A DNA stretch of 64,000 nt from Bradyrhizobium tropiciagri (GCF_018130545.1 NZ_JAFCKF010000004.1:62001-126000); one strand, 5' to 3'. Numbered from the stretch's first letter, positions 1-8,744 are shown. The notes: generated from the letters alone by a model not told the origin. Program-made: numbers and translations.

Positions 1-2356
1 GGGCGCGCATCGCGCGCTGCCACACCGCGAGCTGGCGCGCGGTCTGGTCCATCACGAACATGCCGAGATCGACGATCAGGCCGGTCTCCTCGGCGACGTT
101 GATGAATTCCGACGGCGACATCCGGCCGAGCTTCGGATGATCCCAGCGCGCCAGCGCCTCGAAGCCGGCGATCGCGCGATCTTCCAGCCGCACGATCGGC
201 TGGTACAGGATCGTGATCTCCTGGCGCTCGATGGCACGGCGCAGGTCGCTCTCCAGCGTCAGGCGATCGGTCTTCCGCGCCCGCATCGCCGGCTTGTAGA
301 CGTCGATGCGGTCGCCGCCGATCCGCTTCGAGTGATACATCGCAAGCTCGGCGTCCTTGATGATCTCGTCGGTCAGCGGCGCGGCCGGGTCGGACAGCGC
401 GAGGCCGATCGAGGCGGTCAGGAAGATCTCGCGGTCGTTGAAGGCGATCGGGGCGCGGATGGTCTTGCGGATGGTCTCGGCGAAATTGGTGATCCGCGCC
501 GGGTCCTGCTCGGACAGCAGGATCAGGCCGAACTGGTCGCCGGCCATCCGTGCCAGCGTGTCCTGCGGCTTGAGGATGCGGGTCAGGCGCCGCGCCAGCG
601 TCAGCAGGATGGAATCGCCGACCGCAATGCCGACGGAATCGTTGACCTGCTTGAAGCGGTCGAGATCGATCACCATCAAGGTCGGCCGCAGGTTCGGCAT
701 GGTCTTGGCGAGATTGGCCACAGCGCTGAGGCGATCCATGAACAGCCGGCGGTTGGGCAGGCCGGTCAGGTTGTCGTGCACGGAGTCATGCAGCATCCGC
801 TCTTCCGAGTTCTTGAACTCGGTGACGTCGGTCAGGGTGCCGACCACGCGCGAGACCTCGCCGTCGGAGCCGACCACCGGGCGCGCCTTCAGCGCGAACC
901 ACATGAAATGGCCGTCGGGCGTGCGCAGCCGGAAATCCTGCACCAGGCGGCCGCGGCGCTGGTCGAGCACGCTGTCGAGCGCGGCGCGGAAGCGGTCCTG
1001 GTCGAGCGGGTGCAGCACCTCGAGCCATTTCGCGGCCGGGCCTTCCAGCGTGCCGCGCTTCAGCCCGAGCAGGGCCTCGGTCTCCGGGCTGGTGAACACC
1101 TTGTCGGCGGAGACGTCCCAGTCCCAGATCAGATCGCCGGAGCCGGTCAGCGCCAGTGCGCGGCGCTCGACGTCGGAGACGACGCCGGTGGTGGCGCCGC
1201 CCCCGGCGAAGGCGTGCTGCATCACCGTGAACCCGATCAGCATCACGATCAGCACCAGGCCGCCGAGCAGCGCCGGGCCGACGATGTCGTTGGTCACGGA
1301 GCCCGCAACCGTCATGCCGGCCGCGACCACCCAGACCACCAGCAGGAACCAGGTCGGGATCAGCAGCACCGCGCGGTCGAAGCCATGGGTCGAGAGATAG
1401 ACGATCAGCGCGAAGCCGGCGAAGGCGATCATGACCAGCGACATCCGCGCGATGCCGGAGGCGACCGCGGGATCGAACAGCGCCAGCGCCACCAGCGAGC
1501 CGAGGAAGACCAGCCAGCCGATCGTGATGTGCGAGTAGCGCACGTGCCATCGACTGAGATTGAGATACGCGAACAGGAACACCAGCAGTGTCGCCGCGAG
1601 GATCGCCTCGCCCGCCGCGCGCCAGACGCGCTCGGCGTTGTTCGACATATCGAGCACCTTGCCCCAGAAGCCGAAATCGACGCCGATATAGACGAGCACC
1701 GCCCAGGCCAGTGCGGCGGCAGCGGGGAACATGATGCTGCCCTTGACCACAAACAAAATCGTGAGCACCAGCGCGAGCAGGCCCGAGATGCCGATCACGA
1801 TGCCCTGATACAGCGTGAACGAGTTGACCTTGTCCTTGTAGGCGTCGGGTTCCCACAGATAGAGCTGCGGCAGCTTGTCGGTGCGCAGTTCCGCGACATA
1901 GGTGACGACGGCGCCGGGATCGAGCGTGATGCGGAACACGTCGGCGGTCGGGCTCTCCTGCCGCTCCGGACGATCGCCGACCGACGGCGTGATGGTGGCG
2001 ATGCGCGACAGGCCGAGGTCGGGCCACAACAGGCCCGATGACACGATGCGATAGTGCGGCGCGACGATCAGGCGGTCGAGCTGGTCGTCGGTGTTGTTGG
2101 CGAGCGCGAACACCACCCAGTTCTGGCCGCCTTCGCGGGCGCGAACTTCGATGCGGCGCACGATGCCGTCGGTTCCCGGAGCAGTGGAGACCTGGATGCG
2201 GTCGGTTTCACTGCGCTGATGGTCGAGAACTGCGGTGAGGTCGATCGCCGGTGCATCGCTGCGCACGCTGACCGCGTCGATCGCATACGCGGCAGGCGCA
2301 GCAGCAAACATCATGAGGCCCAGCGCCAGCAGCGCAAGGCACCTGATCAGACGCAA
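1..2356 (-). CDS. Membrane sensor with 7TM region, PAS, degenerate GGDEF and EAL domains (3' end outside window)
   Basis: Probable c-di-GMP signalling protein of the inner membrane. The N-terminus has a signal-like hydrophobic stretch, then an extracytoplasmic domain and seven or so membrane helices (about residues 165-365), which resembles a 7TMR-DISM layout. A PAS/PAC segment follows, then a GGDEF domain near residue 605 and an EAL domain from about 715 (YQPIVRL, FEALARW). The GGDEF signature reads AGDQF, so cyclase activity is doubtful, while the EAL start looks intact and a phosphodiesterase role is more likely. I chose the TTG at 2356 because GGAG lies 8 bases upstream and the hydrophobic leader begins there. 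An ATG 14 codons further in is possible. The gene runs off the left edge, so the C-terminus is unseen. Confidence 0.85.
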   Translation of the reverse strand, partial: MRLIRCLALLALGLMMFAAAPAAYAIDAVSVRSDAPAIDLTAVLDHQRSETDRIQVSTAPGTDGIVRRIEVRAREGGQNWVVFALANNTDDQLDRLIVAPHYRIVSSGLLWPDLGLSRIATITPSVGDRPERQESPTADVFRITLDPGAVVTYVAELRTDKLPQLYLWEPDAYKDKVNSFTLYQGIVIGISGLLALVLTILFVVKGSIMFPAAAALAWAVLVYIGVDFGFWGKVLDMSNNAERVWRAAGEAILAATLLVFLFAYLNLSRWHVRYSHITIGWLVFLGSLVALALFDPAVASGIARMSLVMIAFAGFALIVYLSTHGFDRAVLLIPTWFLLVVWVVAAGMTVAGSVTNDIVGPALLGGLVLIVMLIGFTVMQHAFAGGGATTGVVSDVERRALALTGSGDLIWDWDVSADKVFTSPETEALLGLKRGTLEGPAAKWLEVLHPLDQDRFRAALDSVLDQRRGRLVQDFRLRTPDGHFMWFALKARPVVGSDGEVSRVVGTLTDVTEFKNSEERMLHDSVHDNLTGLPNRRLFMDRLSAVANLAKTMPNLRPTLMVIDLDRFKQVNDSVGIAVGDSILLTLARRLTRILKPQDTLARMAGDQFGLILLSEQDPARITNFAETIRKTIRAPIAFNDREIFLTASIGLALSDPAAPLTDEIIKDAELAMYHSKRIGGDRIDVYKPAMRARKTDRLTLESDLRRAIERQEITILYQPIVRLEDRAIAGFEALARWDHPKLGRMSPSEFINVAEETGLIVDLGMFVMDQTARQLAVWQRAMRA

Positions 2357-2476
2357 TGTCAGTACTCCGCGATCGACAAACTGCCCGGACCCGGCGACCG
2401 GCCCGGAGGTGGCGCGATAAATGACACGAAAGCGAAGGGAATCAAAGGGTTTCCGCCTCTGCTTCCGCTGCGAGAG

Positions 2477-3475
2477 TTAAACCACCAACACAATTTTGCC
2501 AATATGTTCGCTGGTCTCCATGCGGCGGTGCGCGTCGGCGGCCTTTCCCAGCGGGAATGTGCTGTCCATCAGCGGTTTGACCCGGCCTTCGCGCAGCAAC
2601 GGCAGCACCTTTGCGTCGATCGCCGCGACCATCGCCGCCTTGTCCGCATTACTACGGGGGCGCAAGGTCGATCCGGTGTGGTGCAGTCGCTTGACCATCA
2701 GCTTGGCGAAGTTGGCCGTGGCCTTCGGTGTTCCCGACAGGAACGCGATCTGGACGATGCGGCCCTCGACCGCGGCAGCGTCGTAGTTCCGGTCGATATA
2801 GTCGCCACCGACCATGTCGAGGATGACGTTGGCGCCGGCACCATCAGTCGCCTTCTTCACCGCCTCGACGAAATCCTCGGTCTTGTAGTTGACGGCGTAA
2901 TCGGCGCCGAGCTTGAGGCAGGCATCGGCCTTGTCCTGCGAGCCGACGGTGACGATCACCTTGGCGCCGAACGCCTTGGCAAGCTGGATCGCCATCGTGC
3001 CGATGCCCGACGAACCGCCGTGAATCAAGAGCGTCTCGCCGGCCTTCAGCGCGCCGCGCTCGAACACGTTGTGCCACACCGTCATCAGCGTTTCCGGAAT
3101 GGCGCCGGCTTCCTGCATCGACAGCGAGGGCGGCACAGTCATCGCCTGCGCGTCCTGCGCGATGCAGTATTGCGCGTAGCCGCCGCCGGCGACGAGCGAC
3201 ATCACCTTGTCACCGATCTTGTGCTTGGCGCCTTCGCCGAGCGCGACCACTTCGCCCGCGATCTCGAGGCCGGGCAGGTCGCTCGCGCCGGGCGGCGGCG
3301 GATAGGAGCCGGAGCGTTGCGCGACGTCGGGACGATTGACGCCGGCGGCCGCGACCTTGACCAGGATCTCGCCGGCCTTCGGTGCCGGCACCGCACGGGT
3401 CTCGGGCACCAGCACCTCCGGGCCACCGGGCTTGCTGATGGCGACGACGGTCATTTGCGCGGGCAGGTTTGGCAT
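2477..3475 (-). CDS. NAD(P)H:quinone oxidoreductase, zeta-crystallin type
   Basis: Zinc-independent medium-chain dehydrogenase/reductase of 332 residues, the usual length for the quinone oxidoreductase (PIG3/QOR-like) branch. It has the N-terminal GroES-like fold (PGLEIAGEV near residues 68-76) and a Rossmann domain with the nucleotide loop HGGSSGIGT at residues 152-160. It lacks the Cys/His zinc ligands of alcohol dehydrogenases. It probably reduces quinones or enoyl-type substrates with NADPH in the cytosol. I chose the ATG at 3475, with AGGGA upstream, over an in-frame ATG at 3529, because family members begin a few residues before the TVVAI strand. It lies 120 bp from the sensor gene on the same strand with no visible functional link. 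Confidence 0.88.
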   Translation of the reverse strand: MPNLPAQMTVVAISKPGGPEVLVPETRAVPAPKAGEILVKVAAAGVNRPDVAQRSGSYPPPPGASDLPGLEIAGEVVALGEGAKHKIGDKVMSLVAGGGYAQYCIAQDAQAMTVPPSLSMQEAGAIPETLMTVWHNVFERGALKAGETLLIHGGSSGIGTMAIQLAKAFGAKVIVTVGSQDKADACLKLGADYAVNYKTEDFVEAVKKATDGAGANVILDMVGGDYIDRNYDAAAVEGRIVQIAFLSGTPKATANFAKLMVKRLHHTGSTLRPRSNADKAAMVAAIDAKVLPLLREGRVKPLMDSTFPLGKAADAHRRMETSEHIGKIVLVV

Positions 3476-3759
3476 GGTTCGTCCCTGGTCGGTGAAGAGG
3501 ATTGGCGGATGGCATACCGCCTTTTCCAACGAAGCGAAACGCCATTAAGCCCCGAAGCGGGCCGTCAGATGCGCGGCCGTTCGGCCGTGATTTCCTCAAC
3601 CGCCGGGCGAAACCTTCCGGCCGGACTGAGCCATTGGGCCAGCGTGGCGTGACAGCGCGTCAGATGTTGCGTGCACACCAAAGTCACTGCAAAATTCTCC
3701 TGCGCGGATATTCACTTTCTCTGGATGCGCGGCACCAGATCAGCGTCGCGGGAGGACAC

Positions 3760-3951
3760 ATGCCGATTGAGGATGAGGACCGGCCGCGGAAGAAGATCAG
3801 CCACGAGATCGGACAGGATCTCTCGCTGCTGTCGGTCGAGGAATTGACCGAGCGCATCGCGCTGCTCACCGCCGAAGTCGATCGCTTGAAGGAAGCGATG
3901 ACGAAGAAGCGCGCGTCGAAGGATGCCGCGAACGCGTTCTTCAAGTCGTAG
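3760..3951 (+). CDS. DUF1192 family small protein
   Basis: A 63-residue acidic then basic protein. It matches the alphaproteobacterial DUF1192 family: a charged N-terminus (EDEDRPRKK), the conserved LSVEELTERIALL segment and a short coiled-coil-like helix to the end. The function of the family is unknown. The start is well supported by GGAGG nine bases upstream of the ATG. A longer in-frame reading upstream exists but lacks family similarity. It stands alone on the plus strand, with a hairpin repeat 30 bp downstream. Confidence 0.85.
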   Translation: MPIEDEDRPRKKISHEIGQDLSLLSVEELTERIALLTAEVDRLKEAMTKKRASKDAANAFFKS

Positions 3952-3983
3952 CGCCAAGTCGTAACGCTGCAACATCACATCAC

Positions 3984-4075
3984 GTCGTCCCGGACAAGCG
4001 AGCAAAGCGAGCGCGATCCGGGACCCATAACAGCCGCGCGCAATGTGGGCATTGGTGGTTATGGGTCCCGGCCCG
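3984..4075. repeat. Intergenic hairpin repeat, GTCCCGG/GGGACCCATAAC type
   Basis: Inverted arms CGGGACCCATAAC (around 4019-4031) and GTTATGGGTCCCG (4058-4070), preceded by a CGTCGTCCCGG start. Part of the same motif recurs at 10298-10325. It contains no credible gene, and short elements of this wording are common between rhizobial genes. It may act in transcript ends or simply be a mobile palindromic repeat. Confidence 0.7.
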
Positions 4076-4304
4076 CGTGTGCAATTGCGCATCAGGCCGA
4101 GACGGCCCTCGGGGATGAGTTGGACGGAATCAATCCGTACCTGTCCCAAACTAGGTCAATGGCCGACATGGCAAACAAAGCCTGAAGAAATCTGCTCATT
4201 TACGGTCGGTTAAGCTTTCTCGATTATGACTGCATTGTCCTCGTTTGGACACCGAGTGGCTCCTGTCCACTCTGTTTGACGCCTCCCTGTTATCAACTTC
4301 AAAA

Positions 4305-4330
4305 GCCGCCGGAAACGGCGGCTCTTTTTT
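4305..4330 (+). terminator. Intrinsic terminator
   Basis: Perfect 7-bp stem GCCGCCG/CGGCGGC with a GAAA loop, followed by TCTTTTTT. Transcription is toward increasing coordinates. The only upstream plus-strand gene ends 350 bp earlier (DUF1192), so it ends either that transcript or an unannotated short RNA from about 4080-4304. Confidence 0.8.
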
Positions 4331-4462
4331 GTTGCGTCCGCCGCTGGAAACCATAAATCCGGTTGCGGCTGGACTCTTCGGCGCGCCCGCGCAATGATTT
4401 GTTCATCATAAGCTGGCGCGTGAGATGCCAGTGGGCGTTAAGATGGTGTGAGGGCGTTAACC

Positions 4463-4975
4463 ATGGCCGATCGTTCCCAGAACGAAGCCGGGCTTGTGCT
4501 GTTCAGCGAACGGCTGACCAATTCTGCGGCATTCGGCGTGCTGTTCCGGGAAGGCATGGATCTGGTCGAGCAGACCGCGGCCTATCTCGATGGCGACGGA
4601 CGCACCGAGGCCAAGGCGCTGGAACGGTCCGTCAGCCTGACCTATGCCACCGAAAGCATGCGCCTGACCACGCGGCTGATGCAGCTCGCGTCCTGGCTGC
4701 TGCTGCATCGCGCGGTCAAGGAAGGCGAGATGACGCTGACCCAGGCCAATCGCGAGAAGACCAAGGTGAAGCTGTCGGCCGCCGATCCCGGCCCGGTCGA
4801 CATGGTGACCAAGCTGCCGGAGCAATTGCAGCAGCTGATCGCCCGCTCGATGGACCTGCAGGCGCGCGTCCGCCGGCTCGACACCACGATCCACGCGCCG
4901 GCGCCGGATCGCTCGTCGATCGGCAATCCGCTGGTGCCGCAGCTCAATCGCCTCAAGGCTGCGTTCGAGCAGTAG
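4463..4975 (+). CDS. rcdA: DUF1465 family protein, RcdA-like cell-cycle adaptor
   Basis: A 170-residue, largely helical cytoplasmic protein of the DUF1465 family. Its Caulobacter member RcdA helps deliver CtrA and other substrates to ClpXP. Visible hallmarks are the N-terminal LFSERLTNSAAFGVLFREGM segment, a central TYATESMRLTTRLMQLASWLL helix and the disordered C-terminal tail. The ATG at 4463 directly follows GTTAACC, and an in-frame GTG at 4448 is less likely. It is preceded by a strong terminator at 4305-4330, so it has its own promoter. TTAA half-sites lie just upstream (4438-4460), but their spacing is not the CtrA 7-base spacing. Confidence 0.8.
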   Translation: MADRSQNEAGLVLFSERLTNSAAFGVLFREGMDLVEQTAAYLDGDGRTEAKALERSVSLTYATESMRLTTRLMQLASWLLLHRAVKEGEMTLTQANREKTKVKLSAADPGPVDMVTKLPEQLQQLIARSMDLQARVRRLDTTIHAPAPDRSSIGNPLVPQLNRLKAAFEQ

Positions 4976-4989
4976 TATCGACCTCAGTG

Positions 4990-6501
4990 TCAAGTGTCGG
5001 CACGGCGTGGCTTGGCCCGCCGCTGCGACCTGTGCTGATCGATCATGCGCCGCAGCCGTATCGCCGCTGCCTCCAGTTCCTCCGGTTCGAAGCCGCCGAA
5101 TCCGAGCATCAGCCCGGGCCGTGCCGCTGCCTTGTACATCGGTGAGATCGGCCGCACCACGATGCCGTGGGCAAGCGCGGTCTTTGCCAATTGCACATCG
5201 TCGAAACCCGGCGGCAGCCACAACAACAGATGCATGCCCTGGTCGCTCGGCTGCAACGTGACGTCATCGGGCATGTGCCGTTCGAGCGCCGCGATCAGTG
5301 TCGCGCGCCGTGCGGCATAGACGCCGCGAATCCGCCTGATGTGAGCTTCGAACAGCCCCTCGCGCATATAGGCCGCCAGCACGTGCTGGTCGGCCGTCGG
5401 CGAATGCCGGTCGAGCAGGGCGCGCGCGCCGGCGAAGGCGTCGATCAGCGGTGAAGGCGCAACGACATAGCCGAGCCGCAGCGAGGGAAACAGCACCTTG
5501 CTCAAGGTGCCGAGATAGATCACGCGCGACGGCGCGAGGCCCTGCATCGACGGGAAGGGATGACCGGCATAGCGCAGCTCGCTGTCGTAATCGTCCTCGA
5601 CGATCCACGCATTGCTTCGCTGCGCCCACGCAACCAGCGCATTGCGGCGGGCCATGCTCATCGGCATCCCCAGCGGATATTGATGCGACGGCGTCACGAA
5701 CGCCGCGCGTGCATTGGGACACGCGGCGATCGCAGCATCGACGTCGATGCCCTGCGCATCGACCGCAATGCGCGTAGTGATGAGATCGAGATCGTCGAGC
5801 ACCGCGGTCATGCCGGGATAGGCGGGATCCTCGGCCCAGACGCGATCGCCCGCTGACAGCAGCACGCGTCCGGCGAGATAAAGGCCCTGTTGTGTGCCGG
5901 CCGTGATCACGACCTGCTCCGGCTCGCAATGCACCGCGCGGGATTTGCGCACATAGTCGGCGATCGCTTGCCGCAGTTCCATCAGGCCGCGCGGATCGCC
6001 GTAGCTCGCAGGCGCCGCCGCGCGCGATGCGCGGACGCGGTTGCCGAGCCGGCGCCAATTGTCGTCGGGCGCGACCGCGCCGCCGGGGACCGCGATCGCA
6101 AACGGGATTTCGGGCATCGGCGTGAACGCCGCTGCAACCTCGGCAAGCCGCATCGCGCGCGGTGGCAGCTGGATCGGCGCGGGCTTGTCGGGACTGCGGC
6201 CAGCCGGCCGGACCGGCCGTGCTTGCTCCGCCAGCGTCGGCGCGACGCGCGTGCCGGCGCCGACCTGCGATTCCAGATAGCCCTCGGCCTGCAATTGTTC
6301 GAAGGCCTCCGCGACCGTGCCGCGCGCGACGCCGAGCGAGGCCGACAGCGCGCGGGTCGACGGCAGCAATTCCCCGGCCTTCAATTCGCCCTTGGCGATC
6401 GCCGCACGCAGCGCCTGCGCGATCTGGCGTCCGACCTGGCCGGCGGCGCGGTCGACCGCGCCGAGCGAGGGAATGCTGATCGTGGCGCGCAAGCGGGGCA
6501 T
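4990..6501 (-). CDS. MocR/PdxR-type regulator (GntR HTH plus aminotransferase domain)
   Basis: A transcription factor of 503 residues. An N-terminal winged helix (about residues 20-80, with LLPSTRALSASLGVARGT as the HTH) is fused to a fold-type I aminotransferase domain. The PLP-lysine motif GTLSK has its Lys at about residue 335, and EDDYDSE lies near 302-308. Relatives use PLP as sensor and control PLP synthesis or amino-compound genes. I chose the ATG at 6501; an ATG at 6540 lies inside the likely operator. It is divergent from a PaiB-like gene and a LysE exporter, which it probably controls. Confidence 0.88.
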   Translation of the reverse strand: MPRLRATISIPSLGAVDRAAGQVGRQIAQALRAAIAKGELKAGELLPSTRALSASLGVARGTVAEAFEQLQAEGYLESQVGAGTRVAPTLAEQARPVRPAGRSPDKPAPIQLPPRAMRLAEVAAAFTPMPEIPFAIAVPGGAVAPDDNWRRLGNRVRASRAAAPASYGDPRGLMELRQAIADYVRKSRAVHCEPEQVVITAGTQQGLYLAGRVLLSAGDRVWAEDPAYPGMTAVLDDLDLITTRIAVDAQGIDVDAAIAACPNARAAFVTPSHQYPLGMPMSMARRNALVAWAQRSNAWIVEDDYDSELRYAGHPFPSMQGLAPSRVIYLGTLSKVLFPSLRLGYVVAPSPLIDAFAGARALLDRHSPTADQHVLAAYMREGLFEAHIRRIRGVYAARRATLIAALERHMPDDVTLQPSDQGMHLLLWLPPGFDDVQLAKTALAHGIVVRPISPMYKAAARPGLMLGFGGFEPEELEAAAIRLRRMIDQHRSQRRAKPRRADT

Positions 6502-6524
6502 AGTGGACCAGTCATTGTGATCGA

Positions 6525-6561
6525 AAGTGGCTCTTACCATAGGCCACTTCGGCGCTATGGT
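6525..6561. promoter_or_regulatory. Overlapping inverted repeats, candidate MocR operator
   Basis: Between the divergent MocR-type and PaiB-like genes lie two nested inverted repeats: AAGTGGC (6525-6531) with GCCACTT (6543-6549), and ACCATAG (6536-6542) with CTATGGT (6555-6561). The arrangement in an 86-bp divergent spacer fits a regulator site that controls both directions. Assignment to this regulator is inferred. Confidence 0.45.
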
Positions 6562-6587
6562 GCGAGCAGCAATCGAAGAGGTCTGTC

Positions 6588-7214
6588 ATGTACCTGCCGC
6601 CGCATTTCAAGATGGATGAGCTCGGCCCGATCCACGCCGCGATACGGGCCTCAAGGCTTGCGACGCTGGTCACCGCGACCGCCGACGGGCTGATCGGCAC
6701 GCCGCTGCCGCTGATTCTCAGTGAGAACGAGGGCGCGTACGGCACGCTGTATGGTCACGTCGCGCGACCCAATCCGCAGTGGAAGCTGCCGGCGACCGGC
6801 GAGGCGCTGGCGATCTTCATGGGCCCCGACGCCTATGTGACGCCGTCCTGGTATGTGACCAAGGCCGAGCACGGCAAGGTGGTGCCGACCTGGAATTACG
6901 TCGCCGTGCACGCCTACGGCCCGGCCGAGTTCTTCGAGGATGCCGACCGCCTGCTCGATGTCGTGACCCGGCTGACCGTGCTGCACGAGAGCTCACGCAA
7001 GGAGGTCTGGCAGGTCAGCGATGCTCCGGACGATTTCGTCAAGGCGCAGCTGCGCGGCATCGTCGGCGTCCGGATGCCGATCACGCGGATCGATGCCAAG
7101 AAGAAGATGAGCCAGAACCGCAAGCGCGAGGATCGCGCCGGCGTGATCGCGGGGCTCGGCGAAAGCGATAATCCGATCGATCGCGAAGTCGCGGCAATGA
7201 TCCCGGCGAACTGA
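6588..7214 (+). CDS. PaiB-like FMN-binding protein
   Basis: A 208-residue protein matching the FMN-binding negative transcriptional regulator (PaiB, PF04299) family, including MYLPPHF at the start, the split-barrel core with TWNYVAVHAYG near residues 104-114, and a basic C-terminal KKKMSQNRK tail. Despite the family name, most members are flavin split-barrel proteins without a DNA-binding domain, and their biochemical role is unsettled. AGAGG precedes the ATG. It leads a two-gene unit with the LysE exporter 15 bp downstream. Linkage of MocR, PaiB and LysE genes suggests amino-compound export or detoxification, which is an inference. Confidence 0.85.
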   Translation: MYLPPHFKMDELGPIHAAIRASRLATLVTATADGLIGTPLPLILSENEGAYGTLYGHVARPNPQWKLPATGEALAIFMGPDAYVTPSWYVTKAEHGKVVPTWNYVAVHAYGPAEFFEDADRLLDVVTRLTVLHESSRKEVWQVSDAPDDFVKAQLRGIVGVRMPITRIDAKKKMSQNRKREDRAGVIAGLGESDNPIDREVAAMIPAN

Positions 7215-7229
7215 GGCGAAAAACGTTCG

Positions 7230-7847
7230 ATGGAATTGTATCTCGCCTTTGCGATCACCACCGCGACCTTTGCGCTGATCCCGGGGCCGGCCATGCTCTA
7301 TGCCGCGGCCCGCACCCTGGCCGGCGGCAGGCGCGCGGGACTGATGGCATCGCTCGGCCTGCATCTCGGCGGCTATGTCCATGTCATCGCCGCGGCGGCC
7401 GGCCTCGCTCTGCTGTTTCATGCGGTGCCGCCGCTATTCATGGCGATGAAGCTCGCCGGCGCGGCCTATCTGGTCTGGCTCGGGCTGTCGCTGTTCCGTG
7501 CTCGCGACAACACCAAGCGTCCCGAGCTGGCGCCGCTCTCCGCCGAGCGCGCCTTCGCGCAAAGCATCGTCGTCGAGGTCTTGAATCCGAAGACCGCGAT
7601 CTTCTTCCTGGCGTTCCTGCCGCAATTCGTCGATGCGTCGGCAAGCGTTCCGGTCTGGGCCCAGCTGTTCCTGCTCGGCACGATCGTCAACCTGACATTC
7701 TCGGCGGTCGATATCGTCTGCGTGTTGTTCGCCAGCGCAGTGATGTCGAAGCTGCAGCGCTCCCGCACGTCGCAGCGGATCATGCAGCGGATCGGCGGCA
7801 GTATTTTGGTCGCGCTCGGCGCGCGGTTGGCGTTGGGGGATCGCTAG
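7230..7847 (+). CDS. LysE/RhtB family exporter
   Basis: An inner-membrane exporter of 205 residues, the normal length, with six hydrophobic segments. It has the family start (FAITTATFALIPGPAMLY), the GGRRAGLMASLGLHLGG loop and the NPKTAIFFLAFLPQFVD segment near residues 118-135. It should export amino acids or related small molecules by proton antiport. It follows the PaiB-like gene by 15 bp and is probably cotranscribed and controlled by the divergent MocR-type regulator. The substrate cannot be told from sequence. Confidence 0.88.
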   Translation: MELYLAFAITTATFALIPGPAMLYAAARTLAGGRRAGLMASLGLHLGGYVHVIAAAAGLALLFHAVPPLFMAMKLAGAAYLVWLGLSLFRARDNTKRPELAPLSAERAFAQSIVVEVLNPKTAIFFLAFLPQFVDASASVPVWAQLFLLGTIVNLTFSAVDIVCVLFASAVMSKLQRSRTSQRIMQRIGGSILVALGARLALGDR

Positions 7848-8064
7848 GAGCAGTCATTGTCGAACAGTGGCGAGGCTGTCGATCAACACTTCGCCGACCT
7901 GCGCTGCGAGCTGCGTCTCCAGATCCATGGCGTCCATTCATCAATCCCGGAAACGGCTGGTCATCAGTAGAAATATCTTCAACCCTCGGTGGCACTGCCA
8001 GGTATGTATGCTACCGTGCCGTTCTCGGGACGGCTGTTCCGTCCCGGATTTGGGAGGGCATGTC

Positions 8065-8619
8065 ATGAGATTGTCACCAAGCTTTGTCGCGCCTTCAGCT
8101 ATCGCCGTCTTGTCAACCGTCTTGCTGTGCGGCCCGGCAGCGTCACAAACAGATTCCGCCAAGTCGCTTCCGTCCATCACGGTCGAAGCGCCGAAGCCGG
8201 CGGCACGGCCAAATCGTCCGACGCAGGAGGCGACCTCAGGGGTGTCGCACCGCAGATCGAGAACCGCCCAGACGACATCGTCAACCGTCCGGGCGCCGTC
8301 GCCGGCGCCCGATTCAGTGCTGGGTAGGATTGCCGCGCTGGAGAAGGTCGCCAGCAATTGCAACGGTGGTTGCGAATCGAGCATGCCGCACGGCAAGGAC
8401 CCTTGGGTTGGGTGCAGCGAGTCGACTGGCGGGCAGACACATGGACCGTTCTCGGCAACCTGCCGGGACAACCTGACCTACAAATCCTATGTCGATTGCG
8501 TCGAGACCAAATGGTTCCTGGGCGAGTACCGAAACAGGGCCTGGTGGCTTTGCAGCAGCCTGCAAGCCGCAGGAAAGTTTAAGGTCGCCGAACTCAAGCG
8601 ACCGAGACATCCGCGATAA
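8065..8619 (+). CDS. Small secreted cysteine-rich protein with a TonB-box-like N-terminus
   Basis: A 184-residue protein of unknown function. A Sec signal peptide (cleavage likely after GPAASQ) is followed by LPSITVEAPKP, which resembles the TonB box found at the mature N-terminus of TonB-dependent receptors. A Ser/Thr/Pro/Arg-rich linker comes next, then a compact C-terminal half with six cysteines that could form three disulfides (NCNGGC, VGC, ATC, VDC, WLC). GGAGGG precedes the ATG at 8065. No family is recognised. It stands alone between a LysE gene and a repeat element, so context does not help. Confidence 0.65.
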   Translation: MRLSPSFVAPSAIAVLSTVLLCGPAASQTDSAKSLPSITVEAPKPAARPNRPTQEATSGVSHRRSRTAQTTSSTVRAPSPAPDSVLGRIAALEKVASNCNGGCESSMPHGKDPWVGCSESTGGQTHGPFSATCRDNLTYKSYVDCVETKWFLGEYRNRAWWLCSSLQAAGKFKVAELKRPRHPR

Positions 8620-8744
8620 AGCATGATCCGGAATAGTGCGAAGCGGCTTTCCCTCGCGACAAACGCGAACGCGTTTGCGCGGAGATCATGCTCAAACAAT
8701 GCGCCAAAGCGCGATGACGATTCAACCTGATCTCATCGCGCTTT
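8620..8744. repeat. Intergenic palindromic repeat element
   Basis: Two successive inverted repeats: AGCATGATC (8620-8628) with GATCATGCT (8684-8692), and AAAGCGCGATGA (8706-8717) with TCATCGCGCTTT (8733-8744). The wording matches a REP-like element that I recall between many Bradyrhizobium genes. It contains no gene and separates the secreted protein from the kinase gene. Confidence 0.7.

Noticed and set aside
137-3652. Long plus-strand open frames opposite the GGDEF/EAL and quinone oxidoreductase genes
   Set aside because: They read as His/Arg/Asp/Gln-rich sequence without any domain and lie antisense to genes with clear family motifs; high GC keeps the opposite frames open.
4438-4462. CtrA binding site upstream of the RcdA-like gene
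   Set aside because: Two TTAA elements are present but are 15 bases apart and do not fit the TTAA-N7-TTAA consensus.
7854-7937. 27-codon minus-strand frame after lysE
   Set aside because: It has no ribosome site or similarity and is too short to support; a chance frame or a tiny remnant.
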